Source: an uncultured Clostridiaceae bacterium
Lineage (GTDB): Bacteria > Bacillota > Clostridia > Lachnospirales > Lachnospiraceae
Direction of reading: 5' to 3'
NCBI GenBank assembly: GCA_949948825.1
Contig: CATLIJ010000008.1
Coordinates: forward strand, 1 to 21,664
DNA: 21,664 bases
Positions 20,633 to 21,664 of this stretch are shown here, in pieces. Both the position numbers and the translations under genes were made by a program. Below the pieces are notes generated by a model. It did not search any database and was not told the origin of the DNA. It saw nothing but the letters and a program-made list of their open reading frames with translations. How positions within the stretch are numbered: the stretch's first letter is position 1; the number at the start of each line of letters is the position of its first letter.

Positions 20633-20835
20633 AATTGTAAACAATGAATAACCTAACATTCCCCGCCTTTTTCCGAATTGTATGGGTGAACAAAACAGTT
20701 TGCTTCAAGAAATTTTAGAAACTATTGGCAATGATATGTGATTTATGTTGTTTGTATGATTATGATTTCTTATCTGGAAGGCGGAAATCGTAAGTAAAAA
20801 TTCACATTTTTTTCAAATTACTATAGTAAAATGTA
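20633..20835. other. AT-rich spacer with no convincing gene
   Basis: No supported gene was found between the cassette terminator and the protease promoter. A 19-codon frame (20682-20741, MGEQNSLLQEILETIGNDM) looks peptide-like but has no ribosome binding site. CCGCC near 20663 and GGCGG near 20780 are imperfect mirror words. The stretch may be decayed sequence or a long regulatory region. Confidence 0.5.
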
Positions 20836-20844
20836 TGATATACT
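20836..20844 (+). promoter_or_regulatory. Extended -10 promoter for the secreted protease
   Basis: TGATATACT (20836-20844) is an extended -10 element (TGnTATACT), which can work without a good -35. The nearest TTCAAA (20812-20817) is too far at 21 bp. It lies about 50 bp before the protease start. Confidence 0.5.
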
Positions 20845-20894
20845 AGTTTTGTTGTAAGGAATCACGGCCTGTATAAAAGTAGGAGTTTGAAAGA

Positions 20895-21664
20895 ATGGAA
20901 TTTTTCAGATATTGCGCAGCATTGCTGTTTGGAGGAATATTAACTTTTAGTATGCCTTTGTCTGTAATGACAAGGGCAGAAGCGGCACAGACAGGAAATG
21001 AGAAATTGTCAGGAACATCAAAGGTGCAGACAGAGACTGTGGCTGGAGAGAGGACAGAAGAGGAACATGGGCCGGAGGCCAAAGAGAAGAAAGTTGGAGT
21101 TAGAAATGTGGGACCTGGACTGAATAATCTGTCTCCGGAGGATATTTATGCAGAATATCAGTGGGGACTGAAAAATGACGGGCAGTTTCAGTATCAGGAG
21201 TTGGTAAACCGGTTTCAGGATAGCAATCCCAGGCTGGCAGCAGCCATAGATTTGGCCAATGTGTTAGGGATTCCTCTTGATGTGGGAGGTCCGGGAAATT
21301 ACTCTGTTGAGACTACAGATTCTGTGAAAGGAGTGGATATTAACATACAGCCTGCCTGGGAATTGTATGATAAAAGCAGTGAGGAGCATCGTCCGGTTAT
21401 CGTGGCGGTGATTGATACAGGGATTGACATTTATCATCCAGAGCTGAAGGATGCTATATGGGTGAATGAGGATGAGATTCCTGGGGATGGCATAGATAAT
21501 GACGGCAATGGCTATGTGGATGATGTATACGGATGGAATTTTTTCAGCGATACCAATGAGGTCTATGTAGGCAAAGAGGATGATCATGGGACTCATGCGG
21601 CAGGGACCATTGGGGCAGCGCGAAAGTATATGGGAATTGCAGGAATTACGGACAATCAATATGT
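20895..21664 (+). CDS. Secreted S8 family subtilisin-like protease, N-terminal part (cut by window end)
   Basis: 256 codons are visible and the frame is open to the edge. A signal peptide (about 1-33: FFRYCAALLFGGILTF then a small-residue stretch ending RAEAAQ) is followed by a charged low-complexity spacer (34-75) and a prosegment (about 80-150). The subtilase core starts at PVIVAVIDTGIDIYHPEL, with catalytic Asp174, then the calcium-binding-like GIDNDGNGYVDDVYGWN, and catalytic His231 in DDHGTHAAGTI. The Ser motif lies beyond the window. AGGAG (20881-20885) is 9 nt before the ATG, and an extended -10 lies upstream. It differs from the minus-strand protease at 9.3-11 kb, which has no signal peptide and a different core spacing. 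Its substrate cannot be told. Base composition returns to the level of the main chromosome here. Confidence 0.92.
   Translation, partial: MEFFRYCAALLFGGILTFSMPLSVMTRAEAAQTGNEKLSGTSKVQTETVAGERTEEEHGPEAKEKKVGVRNVGPGLNNLSPEDIYAEYQWGLKNDGQFQYQELVNRFQDSNPRLAAAIDLANVLGIPLDVGGPGNYSVETTDSVKGVDINIQPAWELYDKSSEEHRPVIVAVIDTGIDIYHPELKDAIWVNEDEIPGDGIDNDGNGYVDDVYGWNFFSDTNEVYVGKEDDHGTHAAGTIGAARKYMGIAGITDNQY

Overview
The window looks like chromosomal DNA of an anaerobic Firmicute of the class Clostridia, most likely a Lachnospiraceae member (Clostridium cluster XIVa type). The signs are strong AGGAGG-type ribosome binding sites, GTG and TTG starts, consensus sigma-A promoters, a Csp-like subtilase, a TIGR04086-type membrane protein, and a str operon ending in tuf. 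Base composition is balanced over most of the window. It drops to clearly AT-rich between about 19.17 and 20.64 kb, which suggests an acquired insert. No tRNA, rRNA, CRISPR array, IS element or transposase was seen.

Region 1 (1-6.1 kb) is the end of a surface-polysaccharide locus. It holds the tail of one family 2 glycosyltransferase, a complete second one overlapping it by 4 bp, a polyprenyl-phosphate sugar-1-phosphate transferase that starts glycan assembly on the lipid carrier, and a LytR-CpsA-Psr (LCP) protein that would attach the finished polymer to peptidoglycan. The LCP protein is unusual: twelve tandem 15-residue Gly/Arg-rich repeats precede its membrane helix, and it has a long Ser/Thr/Pro/Gly tail.

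Region 2 (6.05-13.7 kb) is mainly envelope and protein quality control. After a terminator and a structured 67-nt element come an HtrA-type membrane serine protease and a divergent ClpX. A Csp-like S8 peptidase lies convergent on the minus strand. Then come a divergent LspA-type signal peptidase II, a CorC/HlyC-type CBS transporter and a DUF3592-like membrane protein. Several genes have their own recognisable promoters.

Region 3 (13.7-19.2 kb) holds a minus-strand TIGR04086-like membrane protein and the divergent str operon rpsL-rpsG-fusA-tuf. The operon has a perfect TTGACA-17-TATAAT promoter, a 12-bp hairpin at its predicted 5' end, an internal tuf promoter and a strong terminator. The rpsL-rpsG gap is 399 nt and holds a small unrecognised reading frame.

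Region 4 (19.2-21.66 kb) is an AT-rich cassette of three unrecognised genes (55, 214 and 155 aa). A terminator abuts the ribosome binding site of the second. It is followed by a spacer with no convincing gene and the start of a secreted subtilisin-like protease cut by the window edge.

The best candidates for something undescribed are the cytoplasmic repeat domain on the LCP protein, the ClpX paralogue with an altered RKH loop, the structured and 11-bp-periodic DNA upstream of htrA, the rpsL-rpsG insert, and the AT-rich cassette with its terminator-gated second gene.
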